Origin: Caecitellus pseudoparvulus
Lineage: Eukaryota > Bigyra: Bicosoecida
Direction of reading: 5' to 3'
NCBI GenBank assembly: GCA_965644315.1
Contig: CBFFRQ010000034.1
Coordinates: 1-64,000, forward strand
DNA length: 64,000 bases
Under the pieces are notes generated by a model. That model was not told where the DNA came from. It worked only from the letters and a program-made list of their open reading frames with translations, and did no database searches. The position numbers were made by a program, and so were the translations under genes. The stretch's first letter is position 1. The number at the start of each line of letters is the position of its first letter. Shown piece by piece: positions 10,901 through 21,303 of this stretch.

Positions 10901-11660
10901 CTCTTCCCTTTCCATTTCAAACGTTTCTCTCACCCATGTCTTTGCCGGCTCCAGCACTGAGCCCCTGGACATGGTGCCATCCGTCAGCTGGGGCAATGCT
11001 CCCGGAGCTGCGTCTTGTGCCTCGGCTCCGTCCAGCCTGCTGTGCGCGATGCAAGAGGTGAGCTCTGGCGAGTTCTGTGTGTGTGTCAGTCCGTCACCTT
11101 CGCCGACTCCATCAGTGACTGGGTCACCTTCGCCGACGGGAACACCGACGACAACGAGCTCGCCGTCGCCAACAGGTACGTCGCTCGCAACGCCCACAAA
11201 CTCCGCGACCAGCACAGCCACTGCCACTGCGTCGCCCACCGCCACTGCGTCGCCCTCCAACACCCCATCCCAAACCGCAACGCCCTCTCCCTCATCCACA
11301 GCCTCTGCCCCTCCGTCGCCCTCAAGTCCGCCAACCGCGTCCAGCACCCCCGTGCCTCCCTCCCCTTCACCCTCAGTCGGCGCCGGGCTGGGCAACGCTG
11401 CCGGCGCCACTTCGACAGACGGTGCTGCGCCAAGCAGCCCTGGAGCCGTCATTGGCCTGAGCGTGGCCATCGTGGTGCTGGCTATCGCTATCGTCGTGGT
11501 TGCTGGGGTCATGTGGCAGCGCACTAGCCAGCAGCCAAACCGAGTGCTGCCTGCGACCAGCGCAAGCTCCGGCGGGGCCAGTGCGCGCGAGGCAGAGACC
11601 GACGTTGAAGTGGAAGTGGGAGGCGAGACTCACATGGACAACCCCATGACAACCGTGTAA
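7908..11660 (+). CDS. Leucine-rich-repeat receptor-like membrane protein
   Basis: A single exon of 1250 aa. Residues about 38-58 are a hydrophobic signal/anchor segment. From about residue 80 to 1030 there are many leucine-rich repeats of the LxxLxLSxNxLxxLP type, for example LEHLDLSDNPISTI and LELLDLSGNGLGTLP, with many N-glycosylation sites. Residues about 1061-1165 are a Ser/Thr/Pro-rich stalk (PSPSPTPSVTGSPSPTGT). A membrane helix lies at about 1177-1202 (VIGLSVAIVVLAIAIVVVAG), followed by a short cytoplasmic tail of about 45 residues with no kinase. This is the layout of a type I surface receptor or adhesion protein exposing a solenoid outside the cell. The ligand is unknown. The same kind of stalk occurs in the giant FG-GAP protein at 21304-36878. 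Confidence 0.88.
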   Translation: MSVASAAEPLACKRRTLGARSSTVLWPAARRLIDLVTLTTFFALFGNVAAGIPPSCTMAGSTLSACTGCAGMEEVVISGAGVTAIAPTAFSALNCTQSLTLRSLSITSLHASVLTGMANLTSFRVEACPIATLPTFEPLSSLREVWLENVGLTYLDWVWFQDNPTIVNMTIRGSKVQGLSSVAPMSSLASLEISHSLLKDSSGLIIPLTAPLTKLDLTSNLINTISASAFLNVASTLEHLDLSDNPISTIESGGFHGLSSVKTLRMHNAQLTSIGASLLPLTSLELLDLSGNTLRSSPRQGQLSTTLTHIDLSSNALQTMFHDAFGFLSALEVIDLSHNPLSALPETLFTHTTGLVSLDLRGTRGLLLSEALLAPLANLQHLYIAGASTPLTESAASQLPILQTLHVESSSAFNVSNGVLSRFTNLTSFTCRACRVHELASNMFQGLNSLESITIQQSGLHAIENGAFAGLPALRHLDLSWNRLTVMGSGVMTDLDGLTHLDLSHNGLYLLSTAWNAPDLVHLDVSHNTFTWFPVRPWRSLTDFDVSHNLLPSTPPTWLQGLDSLERLNLSHNPITDVGYSSLNCGTAGPGLSIDLSFTSLVLFRSNAVFTAPVYRVILRGTQMVTLSSGNLNKFATLPLIELDLSDLSLTGWPLENCAGFSLQVLRISNSNLSSIPSTAQPCFTNLSQVDLSGNNLNSVPAFVGASQALELLDLSGNGLGTLPSGLLTPSGEALQVLDVSGSSFSHLTLLSALTHTFQLRELRASNCSWTDLSVLEDVLDLCRSLRSLTLSGNPFTSWAVLNGVHLPPGLRELDMRDARLLDMYSPFWTHANLLEGLMLGGNLLTHVPATAFTGSQHLRQLSFEWSTELDSVVMDAQACPCSLDLLSLQGTQVANINAAFCASGPLELDASSLPSVSEVTLDASQTRLRAATIPERLYSHGFDALKDAPALQAIEMANPAQSAASYLPDLTAVTAVTLADSHVLTMLGPDLAVFAGLSSLSISNVSLTHVFAGSSTEPLDMVPSVSWGNAPGAASCASAPSSLLCAMQEVSSGEFCVCVSPSPSPTPSVTGSPSPTGTPTTTSSPSPTGTSLATPTNSATSTATATASPTATASPSNTPSQTATPSPSSTASAPPSPSSPPTASSTPVPPSPSPSVGAGLGNAAGATSTDGAAPSSPGAVIGLSVAIVVLAIAIVVVAGVMWQRTSQQPNRVLPATSASSGGASAREAETDVEVEVGGETHMDNPMTTV

Positions 11661-11820
11661 GTGATCATCCCACCGTGCGTGAAGGGTGCATACTGCATCG
11701 GCTGCAAGAAGCAAGCCAGGGAGGTGGAGGTTGGCTGCCCCCCTGACTTGGCTTCGCAAGCACTGCAATGCACCAAGAAGAACTATCAGCTTGGCGTGTT
11801 CCTGGCACCATACAATCCGC

Positions 11821-13652
11821 TCACTGGGGCGTCAACGTAGACACAGCAGCATGCAGCGCCTCGAGATAGCTTGCCCTTGCCTGGGGCGAGCTCGGCAGGG
11901 GCAAGGCGGAGGCAACGTGCCACAAGTCGTGTGCGGTAAACGACAGTCGAAGGCTGGGGTACTGTCGGGCCAGCTCCGCGACACCCTGCAGCAGTTGGTG
12001 GAGAGCTTCGGTCTCAAAGGGGCTGCCATGCATCTCCAGAAGGCGGCTTCGCAGCTGGACCCAGGCCCGCACTGCTGCCTGCTGTGTTCCCAGCCACAGC
12101 AGTGCTTCGGCAACGGTGCGGGACTCTGACGGTGACTGTGCGGCGACAAGGAACGTGCCCTCTTCGCACCGACCTTGATGGACCTCCAGACAGGTCGGTA
12201 GGTGGTGTGCAGACGGTATTGTGGCGGTCTGCGGAGATGGGGTGGGGCTGCAGGCGCAGCAAGTGTGGGGCGGCTGGCCGGAAGCCGCAGCGGAAGCTGG
12301 CAGGATGTCGGTCGGAGGGAGTTGGAGAACCTGCTCCTCCATGCCGCTTCCTATGGGCTGCACAATCACACTCGTGTACTCAGTTCCTGTTGCGTCTTGT
12401 GCGGGATTTTGCGATGCAGTAGGCGGGAGCGGTCCGGGATAAAGTGCCGGGATGGACGTGTTAGGCACCAACTCGCCCTCGCTCTGATGTGGTGGGGCTG
12501 AGGGGTTCACGTTTGCTTTCGCATCTCCTGCACTTGTGGTAGAGGTGCTGTCTTCATCGCTGCCGTCGGCAGGCTCGTCTCTCAGCACAGCCTCCAACAA
12601 CTCCGCATTGGCTGCCAACAGCGCCTGGTTCACAGCAGGCCAGGTGTCAAGGCCAGAAGTCATACCCGAGGCGGTGCCGGCCCGCTGAGCCAAGCAGGGG
12701 CACCGGAACAACAGCTGCACAGTCGGTAGGCCGTACAGTACGTACAGGAGAAAGACGAAGCCCGGTGCGAGGAAGGCTGGCCACCATGCTGGGTCGGTGA
12801 TGTACAGGTGAGTTGCAACGCCCAGCACTGTCGCCATGACGATGGTGCTGTAGAGGAGGAGGTGGAAGTCAATGGCAAGGAGGCTATTTGTGGAGGTCAG
12901 GAGGGGCCTGTCAGGGAAGGCGGCCAGCAGTGTGATGTGCGTGTGTGTGCCAACTTGCCCAACGTGTGCGGCATTTGCTACGTCACGCCCGTGCAAGATC
13001 CACGTGTCACAGAAAGCACGCCCATCGTACTGCCACCTGCGTAGCACAAGTAGAAGCTCGTGGGGGGTTGGGGGTTTGATCCAATTGATGCGGTGGCAGG
13101 CGCTGAGACGCACGCAAGCGTGGTTGCCATGTGGTGCGTTTCTATCGTTTGCACTGACGCAGACCCACCGCCACCACTCGCCGCTGAGGAAGTGCGCCTG
13201 TGAAGGAAGCGGAAACCCGTGCACAGATGAAATTTAGGTGTAAAAATAACACGCTTGCTGCTTCACGCTCTGTGGCTGCACGTTTGCCACGCACCTGCCA
13301 GTTCTTGTGGTCCACGAACGCTTGGCCAGCACGAGGGCGGGCACTTGCACGGCGCCTTGAAGGAGAGCAGCCCGTGTAAACTGCGGAGAAGTGAAACACG
13401 TAGTCATACACGCGGGGAAAGTTATGCCAGTGTCGGTGCTTCGTGTCTTACCGGGCTTAGGGTCGCCTTCACTATTCCTCTCCACAGCGACCCGAAGAAG
13501 GTGACGACCAAGGCGCCGACGACGATGGGCGCGATGTACGCCGAGAACAACTCCTGCTCCGGGGAAGTCTCAGATTCACTTGTCTCAGCACGTGCCATGG
13601 CTACTGCGCTGAGCGCGCACAGCGCTGCCAAGTGGCTGTGCAGAGTTGTCAT
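11821..13652 (-). CDS. DUF3592-like multi-pass membrane protein with long C-terminal region
   Basis: Four exons on the minus strand: 13652-13452, 13380-13295, 13197-13114, 13036-11821; 528 aa; intron phases 0, 2, 2. Residues 1-22 look like a signal sequence. A helix follows (IAPIVVGALVVTFFGSLW), then VQVPALVLAKRSW, TTLAWQYDGRAFCDTW and a segment ending AAFPDRP that fits the DUF3592 pattern. Two helices come next (LLLYSTIVMATVLGVATHLY and PGFVFLLYVLYGLPTVQLLF). The last ~300 residues are polar and Ser/Pro-rich, ending in a helical segment rich in Leu and Gln. Intron positions and phases match the tandem-array genes at 1-5802, so this is a dispersed relative. An upstream in-frame ATG at 13676 would add 8 residues. 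The final three-exon path is my inference from frame continuity. Confidence 0.7.
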
Positions 13653-14111
13653 GTTGCGGAAACTGCTTCCGTCCAAGCCAGCGCGGATGTCGACGGGCCC
13701 AAGGAACTCAGGCGTGGAGAGTGGCGGAAATAAGGTGGTCCACGGGGATTATCCGCAAGATATACACGTGTGACAGTGCCTCCAGACACCTCGACATTTG
13801 ACAAGGTCGACCGGGCACGGCGAGTTTGTCCAGCTGCGCGACATGCAGCAGCCGGCGCTGAGAGGTGGGACGAGACTTCCCACCCTTGCACCACACAAAT
13901 TTCAATGAAACCCGCAGGAGAAAGCGAAAGGGTACACTCCATGCGAACCCTTGATTGTATGCCACTTCCCTTGCGCCAAGGCTTGCGTCTTACGGCGCCC
14001 GCACGCGGCAGTGGAAAGAGGGCGGCGTGCCGCAAGCGCCCTCAAGGGAGGCCCGTCGCAGCCTCAGCCCCCTGACGCGGCGTGGGCAGGGCATTCCAAC
14101 CCTTGACAGCC
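13653..14111. other. Divergent intergenic region
   Basis: About 460 bp lies between the starts of the DUF3592-like gene (minus) and CFAP58 (plus), and presumably contains both promoters. A motif variant, CAGTTTCCGCAA on the minus strand, sits at 13654-13665, directly before the minus-strand ATG. No RNA gene or conserved box is otherwise evident. Confidence 0.5.
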
Positions 14112-17051
14112 ATGGCTGCAACAGATGCCACTGAGCTGGATGCGATGGACAACACGCGGGAGTTCGAGCAGATTGAGGAGGATTTCCAGGAGGTGCGGAA
14201 ATTGGCCATCGCGCGATCTTGGCTCGACTGTCGTGCCTTGCTGCTGCACACCGGCTCTGCACACCTTGGGACGCCACTTCTGTGCAGGTTTTGGAGCAGT
14301 TAGTGGGGGATGCGAGTCTGGAGCGCTTTCGCAAGGAGTACGAGAAGCTGCATGAGCACCTGAAGAAGGTGAGGCGTGGCGGCCGGCACTGGCGTGCTTT
14401 GGTGCACTGGCGCTGACGCTGGCGCTCACCACCCCCGCCCCCAACTGCCTCCTCCCCAGTCCCATGACAATGAGCGGCGTCTGGTGCGCAAGGTGAAGGC
14501 CATGAACAGTGAGCTGGCACAGATGGGGTCCAAGGTGGCCCAGGCCATGAAGCTGAGCGCGGACGATGACAGCACCGCCGCCAAGCTGCGGAAGAAAGTG
14601 GACACGCTTTACGGCATGGTGGATGCGGCCAACGCGCAGGAGGAGGAGGCGCGCGCGACGGTGGCCAAGTTGCAGAAGGAGGTGACTCGCCTGACGGAGG
14701 TGGTTGACTCGTACACCAGCATGCTGGGAGAGGATTCGTCGCTGGAGGAGGTGATCGCGGCGCGGAATACGCTGGCCCAAAAGCACCAGGAAGCCCTGCA
14801 CACCATCGAGTACGAGCAGGGCCGCGCAGATGAACTGCGCCTGAAGCTGGAAAGCGCCCACACACAGCACAAGGAGAAGAAGGCTGTCATCGGCGAGCTC
14901 AAGTCACAGCTGCGCAGCAAGGCTGACGAGCACGTGCGGGAACTGCGGAAGCGGGAGAGTGTGGAGACACAGATGGCAGAGCTGCGCAAGGACCTCGCTG
15001 AGCGCACCCGGGAGCTGCAGGCGCTGAAGGCGGATTTGGAGAGCGCCAAGACTGAGGCGGCGCGGAATTTGCTCGCGGTGACGGAGGCACAGAGCGAGGT
15101 GAAGGAGCAGGTGATGCACGTGGACGAGGTGGAGAGCCGCAACGCAGCACTGCATAAGCAGATTCGAGACCTGCAGGCGCGCTGTGACACCATGACTGAG
15201 GCCAAAATGGGCGCTGACAAGGAGTTGAGTGCGGCGCGGCTGGAACGCAGTCGCGTGGAGGGCGAGAAACGCCGCCTGGCAGGGAAGCTGAAAAACGCCG
15301 AGGGGCGCATCGACCGCCTGAAGAGCGGGCTGGACGAGCAGAAGCTGACGGAGTCCAGCCTGCGATCCGAGGTCGTCTCCCTGCAAAAGCAACTGGACGC
15401 TCTGGCCAAAGACTCCACCTCCAAGGCACGGCAACTTGGCCGCCTGCAAATGGACTATGAGCGGGGGCAGGAGAAGTTGGCAGGGGAGGCGGCCCGAGTG
15501 CGTGAAGCGGCGACCAGTCTGGAGGAGGAGAAGGCGGCGGCGCGCAAGCAGGATGAGCAGCTGGCGCTGTTCACTCGGAATGCGGAAAAAGCGCGCAACG
15601 TCATTGACAAGCTCACCATGCAGGTGCAGCGGCACAAGGCGGAGGTGCAGGCAGCACAGGCGGCCACGGCGGCAGCCAAGGCGCAGGTGAGTGCCGCCCA
15701 GGCCACGATTAAGGAGGGGGAGAGCAAGGAGGCAGAGCTGATGGCGCGGCTGAAACAACAGCAGACGCTGTACGAGAGTGTGCGGGCAGACCGGAACATG
15801 TACTCCAAGCAGCTCATTGAGAGCCAGGACGAGATCGCGGAGATGCGGCGCACGTTCAAGGTGAAGCAGCACCAGATCACGCAGCTGAAGGAAGACATTG
15901 GGGGGAAAGACCGTGCGCTGATGGCGGAGCACTATGAGAAGAAGGGGCTGTCCAAGATGCTGCAGCAGCGTGAGTTCGAGAACGAGGAGCTGAAGAAGCT
16001 GCTGAAGGAGTCAGAGGCCAGCAACGAAAAGCTGGCGACGGAACTGGACGAGCTGAACGCCGCCATCCGGCGCCAGGACGAGGAAGGCGAGAAGCAGCGG
16101 CAGAAACTGAAGGAGGTCGTGACGCAGCGCGACATCCTGGGCACACAGCTCATCCGGCGGAATGACGAGCTGGCCCTGCTGTTCGAAAAGGTGCACATCC
16201 TGCAGTCCCAGCTGCAGCGTGGGGAGGCCACGTTTGGCGAGAAGCTGGACTACATCCGCATGTTGAAGTTGAAGGTGGCGGACTTGACGCGAGAACTTGC
16301 GCTGGCCAAGAAATCCTCTGGGCGGGTGGAGGACCTGCAGCGCGACACACACCGCCTGCACAGCGAGCTGCTGCAGGAAAAGACCAAGGTGAAGGCGCTG
16401 AGCGAGGAGCTGGAGAACCCCATGAACGTGCACCGCTGGCGGAAGCTGGAAGGCAGCGACCCCGCAACGTACGAGCTGATCCAGAAGATCCAGACGCTGC
16501 AGAAACGCCTCATTTCCAAGACGGAGGAGTGCGTCGAGAAGGACCTGCAGCTGCGCGAACGAGACAAGCTGTACGTAGAGCTGAAAGGCATTCTCGCGCG
16601 GCAGCCGGGGCCCGAGGTGGCGGAGCAGCTGTCCATGTACCAGCAGAAGCTGAGCGAGAAGACGCGCCAGTTGACCTCCATGGCGGCCGAGCTGAACATG
16701 AGCACGGTGCACATGAACGAAGTCAAGTTCGACAAGGAGCGCCTGCACCGCGAGCTGCAGGACACGAAACAGCGCTTCTACCAGTACAAACGGCGCACGC
16801 AGCTGCTGGGAAGCTCAGCGGGTGGAGCGACACACACCTCAGAGCCAGGCCACGCCACCACGGCACCCCTGGCCTCCACCACAGGCAGTGCTGCCGTGCA
16901 CCCCTCTGGAGCCAGTGTGGGCGCAGTTTCGACGCAACATTTTGCAGCAGAGGGCGGCCTGACTGCCGGCTTGGCGGCGACGCAACGCAGCAAGGCGCTG
17001 GCGGGCTCCACACGGCGGTTCACGGGTGGCGGCTTCAGCACGCATGCATGA
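14112..17051 (+). CDS. CFAP58: Cilia- and flagella-associated protein 58
   Basis: Exons 14112-14192, 14288-14368 and 14460-17051 (both introns phase 0) give 917 aa. Almost the whole protein is coiled coil with heptads rich in Leu, Glu, Lys and Arg. The C-terminal part carries the family signature NPMNVHRWRKLEGSDP, TYELIQKIQTLQKRLISKTE and ARQPGPEVAEQL. This is distinctive for CFAP58 (formerly CCDC147), which in other organisms localises to the axoneme and is needed for sperm and ciliary motility. Length is close to the usual ~870 residues. The tail of about 80 residues is low-complexity Ser/Thr/Ala/Gly. Intron 1 begins exactly with GTGCGGAAATTG, the recurrent motif, so here the motif itself forms the 5' splice site. 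Confidence 0.95.
14193..14204. promoter_or_regulatory. Recurrent motif GTGCGGAAATTG at CFAP58 intron 1 start
   Basis: Full 12-base motif coinciding with the first 12 bases of intron 1; opposite orientation to most other copies. The intron is 95 bp. Confidence 0.7.
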
Positions 17052-17287
17052 GGGGGTTGTGAAGTGGGGCTGGGTGTGCTGTGGCGTCTGATCTTCGAAT
17101 GCACTTTGTTCGCGCAATGGGGGGGTGTAAACATGAAGCAACCCGCCTTTCCCACACTTGCTGCCTTGCGCAAGTTCCCATAATTGCATGCCCCGCCAAC
17201 TCTGAGCATTTGGCGCGGTATTTGTCACCATTTGACTTGCTCCCACCTCCCCCCCAAGTGTGCGGGCCGCGCATCTGCCCGGCGAGG

Positions 17288-20200
17288 ATGGGGCACGGCG
17301 GAGCGCCAGGCAGCGGGAAGCGGCGCAAACACGGCAAGAAGCACAAGCACAAGCACAAGCGGCATGAGGGGAGCCAGCCAGCCCACAGAGAGGGCGGTAA
17401 ACCGAATTTGTACCAGACAGCGCAGTCCCTCATTGGATCCCTGCCAGGGTTGCTCCCCAAGACGTGAGTCTGCCGGGCGGGGTGCGGCCCAATTTCCGCA
17501 CGCCACCACTGCTTTGCCCCCATCCACCCCTTCCTGCTCACTTCCTTGCCCAGAATGGAGTTCAAGCGCGGTCGTGAATCAGGATCAGCTCGCCCGACTC
17601 CAACTGGCGCCAAGGTTGAGGTGCGTTGCGACTGCTGGCGTGCCTGGCATCTCCGCGCCTGTTCTGGTGCTGGCTCTGACACACTCACACACCCCCCTCT
17701 CCACTCAGGAGCTGGACCTGCCTTCCAAGGGCCTCTTTGTCTTCCAGAACTGGGAGGCGCTGCGTCGGCTCCACGCGTGGCGCAAGGTGCTGCCACCCGC
17801 CGCCGGGCTGGTGAACCATGGCAATACGTGCTTCTTGAACGCAACGTTGCAGTGTCTGGCAGCTACGCCGGTGCTGACACAGCAGCTCGCGACAGAGCTG
17901 CGCAACCCCATCAAGACCAGCGATGGACAGCTGCGAGGCCATGCGCTGGTCCGGGCCAACCTCGCGTATGTGCTGGCCGCCATGCGAGCCAAGTCGCGGC
18001 AGGTGTTCAGTCCGAAACGCATCGTGCGCAACCTGCGCATCATCGGGCGGCAGTTTCACTTTGGGCATCAGGAGGACTCGCACGAGTTCCTGCGGTGCCT
18101 GCTAGAGTCCCTGCACCAGGCTGAGCTGCACGCGGCGGGTGTGCCTGACAACGCACCTGGACGTCGGGCTGAGACATCCTTCGTGCACGCCGCTTTCGGA
18201 GGCTACACACGATCTCAAGTCAAGTGCCCTCAGTGTCCCTATGCGTCCAACACGTACAGCCCATTTTTGGATCTGTCCCTCACCATCTCGAAACGCACGC
18301 CAGACGTCAAAGCGGCGCTGAAGCGTTTCACGGCGTCAGAGCGCCTGGACGCAGACAACGCATGGAAGTGCAGTGGGTGTGGGCAGCGGGTGCAGGCGTC
18401 CAAGGGCACAAAACTGCACCGCACACCCAATGTGCTGACTCTGCAGCTGAAGCGTTTCGCGTTTGGCGGGGGAGGGGGCATGTTCGGCGGGTTCGGCGGA
18501 TTTGGCGGCGGATTTGGTGGCGGGCGCAAGTTGGGGTACCCCGTCGCCTTCGCGCCTTCCCTGGACCTGGCCCCGTACTGCTCAAAGGATGTGGAGGCGA
18601 GGGAGGGGTCACCCCCCCTGTACGACCTGCAGGGGGTGCTGGTGCATTCGGGGTCCAGTTTGCACAGTGGGCACTACTACTCCTTCGTCAAGTGCCCCAA
18701 CGGCATGTGGGTGTGCGCAAACGACGAGGATGTGTCCGCTGTGAAACTGTCCACCGTCCTGGCACAGCAAGCGTACATGCTCTTCTACACCCGCCGCACG
18801 CCAGTGACCCCCCTGCCCGAAGAAGGGGCAGTGACGCGCCCCCCTCCTGCGCTGGCTGCGAGTCAAGCCTCAGCTGCCCACCGTGCGGCAGACGCAGCAG
18901 CGGAACCCCCCGCACCGAAACGGCCCAAACCAGACGCCCCTCCAAGTGTGGCACCATCAGCCTCCACTGGCTTGACTGCTGGCGGGGATGCGGTGAGTGA
19001 CTTTGCCATTGCCACGACGGGCGTAACGCATCGTGGGGCGCTGGACGAAGCCACCGCCCACAGCACCGACACTCTGGACACAGCGGCCACAGCCTGGGCA
19101 CCACCTGCCGCCGCATCCACCGGACTGCTGCTGCCTGGCACGGCGGGGCAGGCAGCTATGGCGCTGTTGGGTGGTCAGCCAGAAACGCCCGGCACGCCAG
19201 CCATGTCGCTGCCGCCGACACCGCCCCCGCCCCACGGCAGTCTGCGCCCCGCCGCTCCGTCTGTGCCCAAAGTTTCGTCCACCACAGTGCGGGCTGGTGT
19301 GCGTGCTGCGTTGGCAGAGGAGGCGGCGCGTGGGCCCACACCGGGCACCGGGGTGGGCTGCCTCAACCGTGGCCTCATCCTCGCAGCCAAGCAGGATTCC
19401 CTCACATCGGACTCGGATACCTCGGATGACTCTGACTCGTCTGATGACGCGGAGCTGGGGCCACCTTCTTCGTCTAGTGGCGTCAGTATGCGAACCAGTC
19501 ATGTAGGAGCCACTCATGCCGATATCGCCCACCCTGGCACCAAAGCCGCCGAAAAACCGGCGCCCACTGCAGCCTCAGAGTCCAGCAGCAACTCAAGTAG
19601 CAGTGATGACTCGGATGATGACAGTGACTCATCCTCCGACTCAGACGCCAGCGCTGCTGCGGCGGCAGAGCTTCGCGCAGCACGCCGCGCAATTTCAGAT
19701 CGCGTCGTTTCCTCGACTAATGTGACTCGTGGCCGGGAGCGGGTGACTCTGACGGGGAAACGCCGGCGCAGTGTCCCAGAGGGCACCCTCGTCGCCCAGC
19801 CCCTCTCTGTGGGGGGCGGTCGCGGGGTGGTGCATGCGACCACCGATCTCGGTGCTGCCGACTGGTCAACTGACGTCACTGTCGGACAAGGCAGTGCGCG
19901 CAGCGCAGCCAGCACAGCGGAGCAAGGCACGCGTAGCGCCCAGCCCGCATCAGCTGACGTCGTGCTGGAGCGCACACGGCGCAAGGCCGAGCGCGGGCAC
20001 CGTGGCGGTTGGGACGACTGGGTGGACAAGGGGAAGGTGAAGAAGGTGCGTGGCGAGAAACGCGCCCGGGACGGGGCTGCGGAATTCGACGCCATGCACT
20101 CTGCCCGTCAAGCGGAGGCGGGGGTGGGTGCCCCCCGTCGCGGCGTGGAGATGTCCGCGGAGTCGCGGAAGAAACGTGCGCGGCGCCAGGAGCGGCAGCA

Positions 20201-20516
20201 ACTGGCGCCAGCTCACGCCAGCCCCGTGGCGAGCAGGACTGGTGGCCAGCCCGATGTCAGCGGCATGTCTGACATCCAGGCAGCCTTTGCGCTGTACGGC
20301 GGTGCTGGGGGCTCGCACCGCGACACGCCTGCTGCGCCGGACAGTGCGGCAGGCGTCCCGACTGGGCAGGATTTCTGGCGACCTGACACGCCCCGACGGG
20401 GGGGGCACAGCTGGAGGGGGGGGAGGGGGCGAGGCGGCCAGGGGCACTTTCGTGGACGGGGGCGTGGGAGAGGCCGAGGGCGGGGGCGTGGGAGGGGGCG
20501 TGGACGGGGGAGGTGA
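17288..20516 (+). CDS. Ubiquitin-specific protease, USP36/USP42-like
   Basis: Exons 17288-17463, 17554-17620 and 17709-20516 give 1016 aa. A basic N-terminus (KHKHKHKRH) is followed by a peptidase C19 domain. The Cys box is GLVNHGNTCFLNATLQCL with the catalytic Cys near residue 122; the His box is HSGHYYSF with the His near 403; the third catalytic residue is in NDEDVS near 419. CPQC and CSGC pairs form the zinc-binding ribbon. This enzyme class removes ubiquitin; USP36 acts in the nucleolus, and the basic tracts here would fit that. A Gly/Phe-rich insert (GGGGMFGGFGGFGGGFGGG) interrupts the catalytic domain just after LQLKRFAF. The C-terminal half is disordered, with acidic Ser/Asp runs and a terminal RG repeat. 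Intron 1 contains CAATTTCCGCAC. Confidence 0.9.
17490..17501. promoter_or_regulatory. Recurrent motif CAATTTCCGCAC in deubiquitinase intron 1
   Basis: Full motif, sense orientation, 26 bases after the 5' splice site; preceded by GGTGCGG, which can pair with its CCGCACG end. Confidence 0.7.
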
Positions 20517-21303
20517 CACCCTCGAGCGAAGCGATGCAGGCCAGTCGGAGCGCGCAGCTTCCACCCGCGAGCGAGTGTTTCGGGTGCCGGCAATCGGGAC
20601 TGAGCTGCTTTCCCGGCGACGCCACGGAACGACATGGGAATTTTGTGCTGTTCGCGTACTTCGCTCAGCTCTGTGGCGATTCCGCGCCACACGCCGGAGG
20701 GAGAACCTCTGTGGACAAGGGGTGCATGCGGAAATAGCGCCGACTCCAATGCACCTCGAAACACCCCTCAACCGACGCACATCGTGCATAACGACAAAAT
20801 GACTTAAGCATACTACCCGAACGGTGTGGGTTTTGTTCTGCGTTGGGTTCTTTGCTCGCGAAGCTCTTGGCCGCGTGTGCTTGCGCCGTTTGTTTTGAGC
20901 CGGCGCCTGGCCGAAGGAGCACTCCGCCGCTTCGGTCCGCATAACGCAAGCCTCAAGGGACGCCTTCCCCCACACCGCACTGAACTGGCTCAGCAGACGG
21001 GAAAACTTAGACTTTAAACTTTAGTTGCTAAGGCCTAGGTTGCCTTTAGCCCACCAACAGCGCCGCGCAACGAGTGCTTCGTGCCACGTTTGTGCGGACT
21101 TGCTCACCGCGACACAGTCTGCGACGGCTGCGATGTGTTTGCGCCGGCCCGGCCAGCGTGACGTGCAGTCTGACCATCGTGTCATGCCGCGAAGTGCTTT
21201 TTTCGCGTGTTCGCGACAGGTTCACCCCGCGGGGCAAGGCATGTTCGCTGGTGCAGTTCCGCGGAAATTGACGGCGCACGCGCCCACCTTTGGCCAGTCC
21301 TGG
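20517..21303. other. Intergenic region upstream of the giant FG-GAP gene
   Basis: About 790 bp without a convincing gene. It probably contains the 3' end of the deubiquitinase transcript and the promoter and 5' UTR of the next gene. An AT-richer stretch (about 21001-21045) has ACTTTAAACTTTAG. A motif variant, CCGCGGAAATTG, lies at 21259-21270, about 34 bp before the preferred ATG at 21304. If translation starts at the alternative in-frame ATG at 21241, that motif would be coding. Confidence 0.5.

Noticed and set aside
14904-15932. Minus-strand frames of 270-340 codons within the CFAP58 region
   Set aside because: Antisense shadows of the CFAP58 coiled coil, Leu/Gln/Arg-rich with no family signature.
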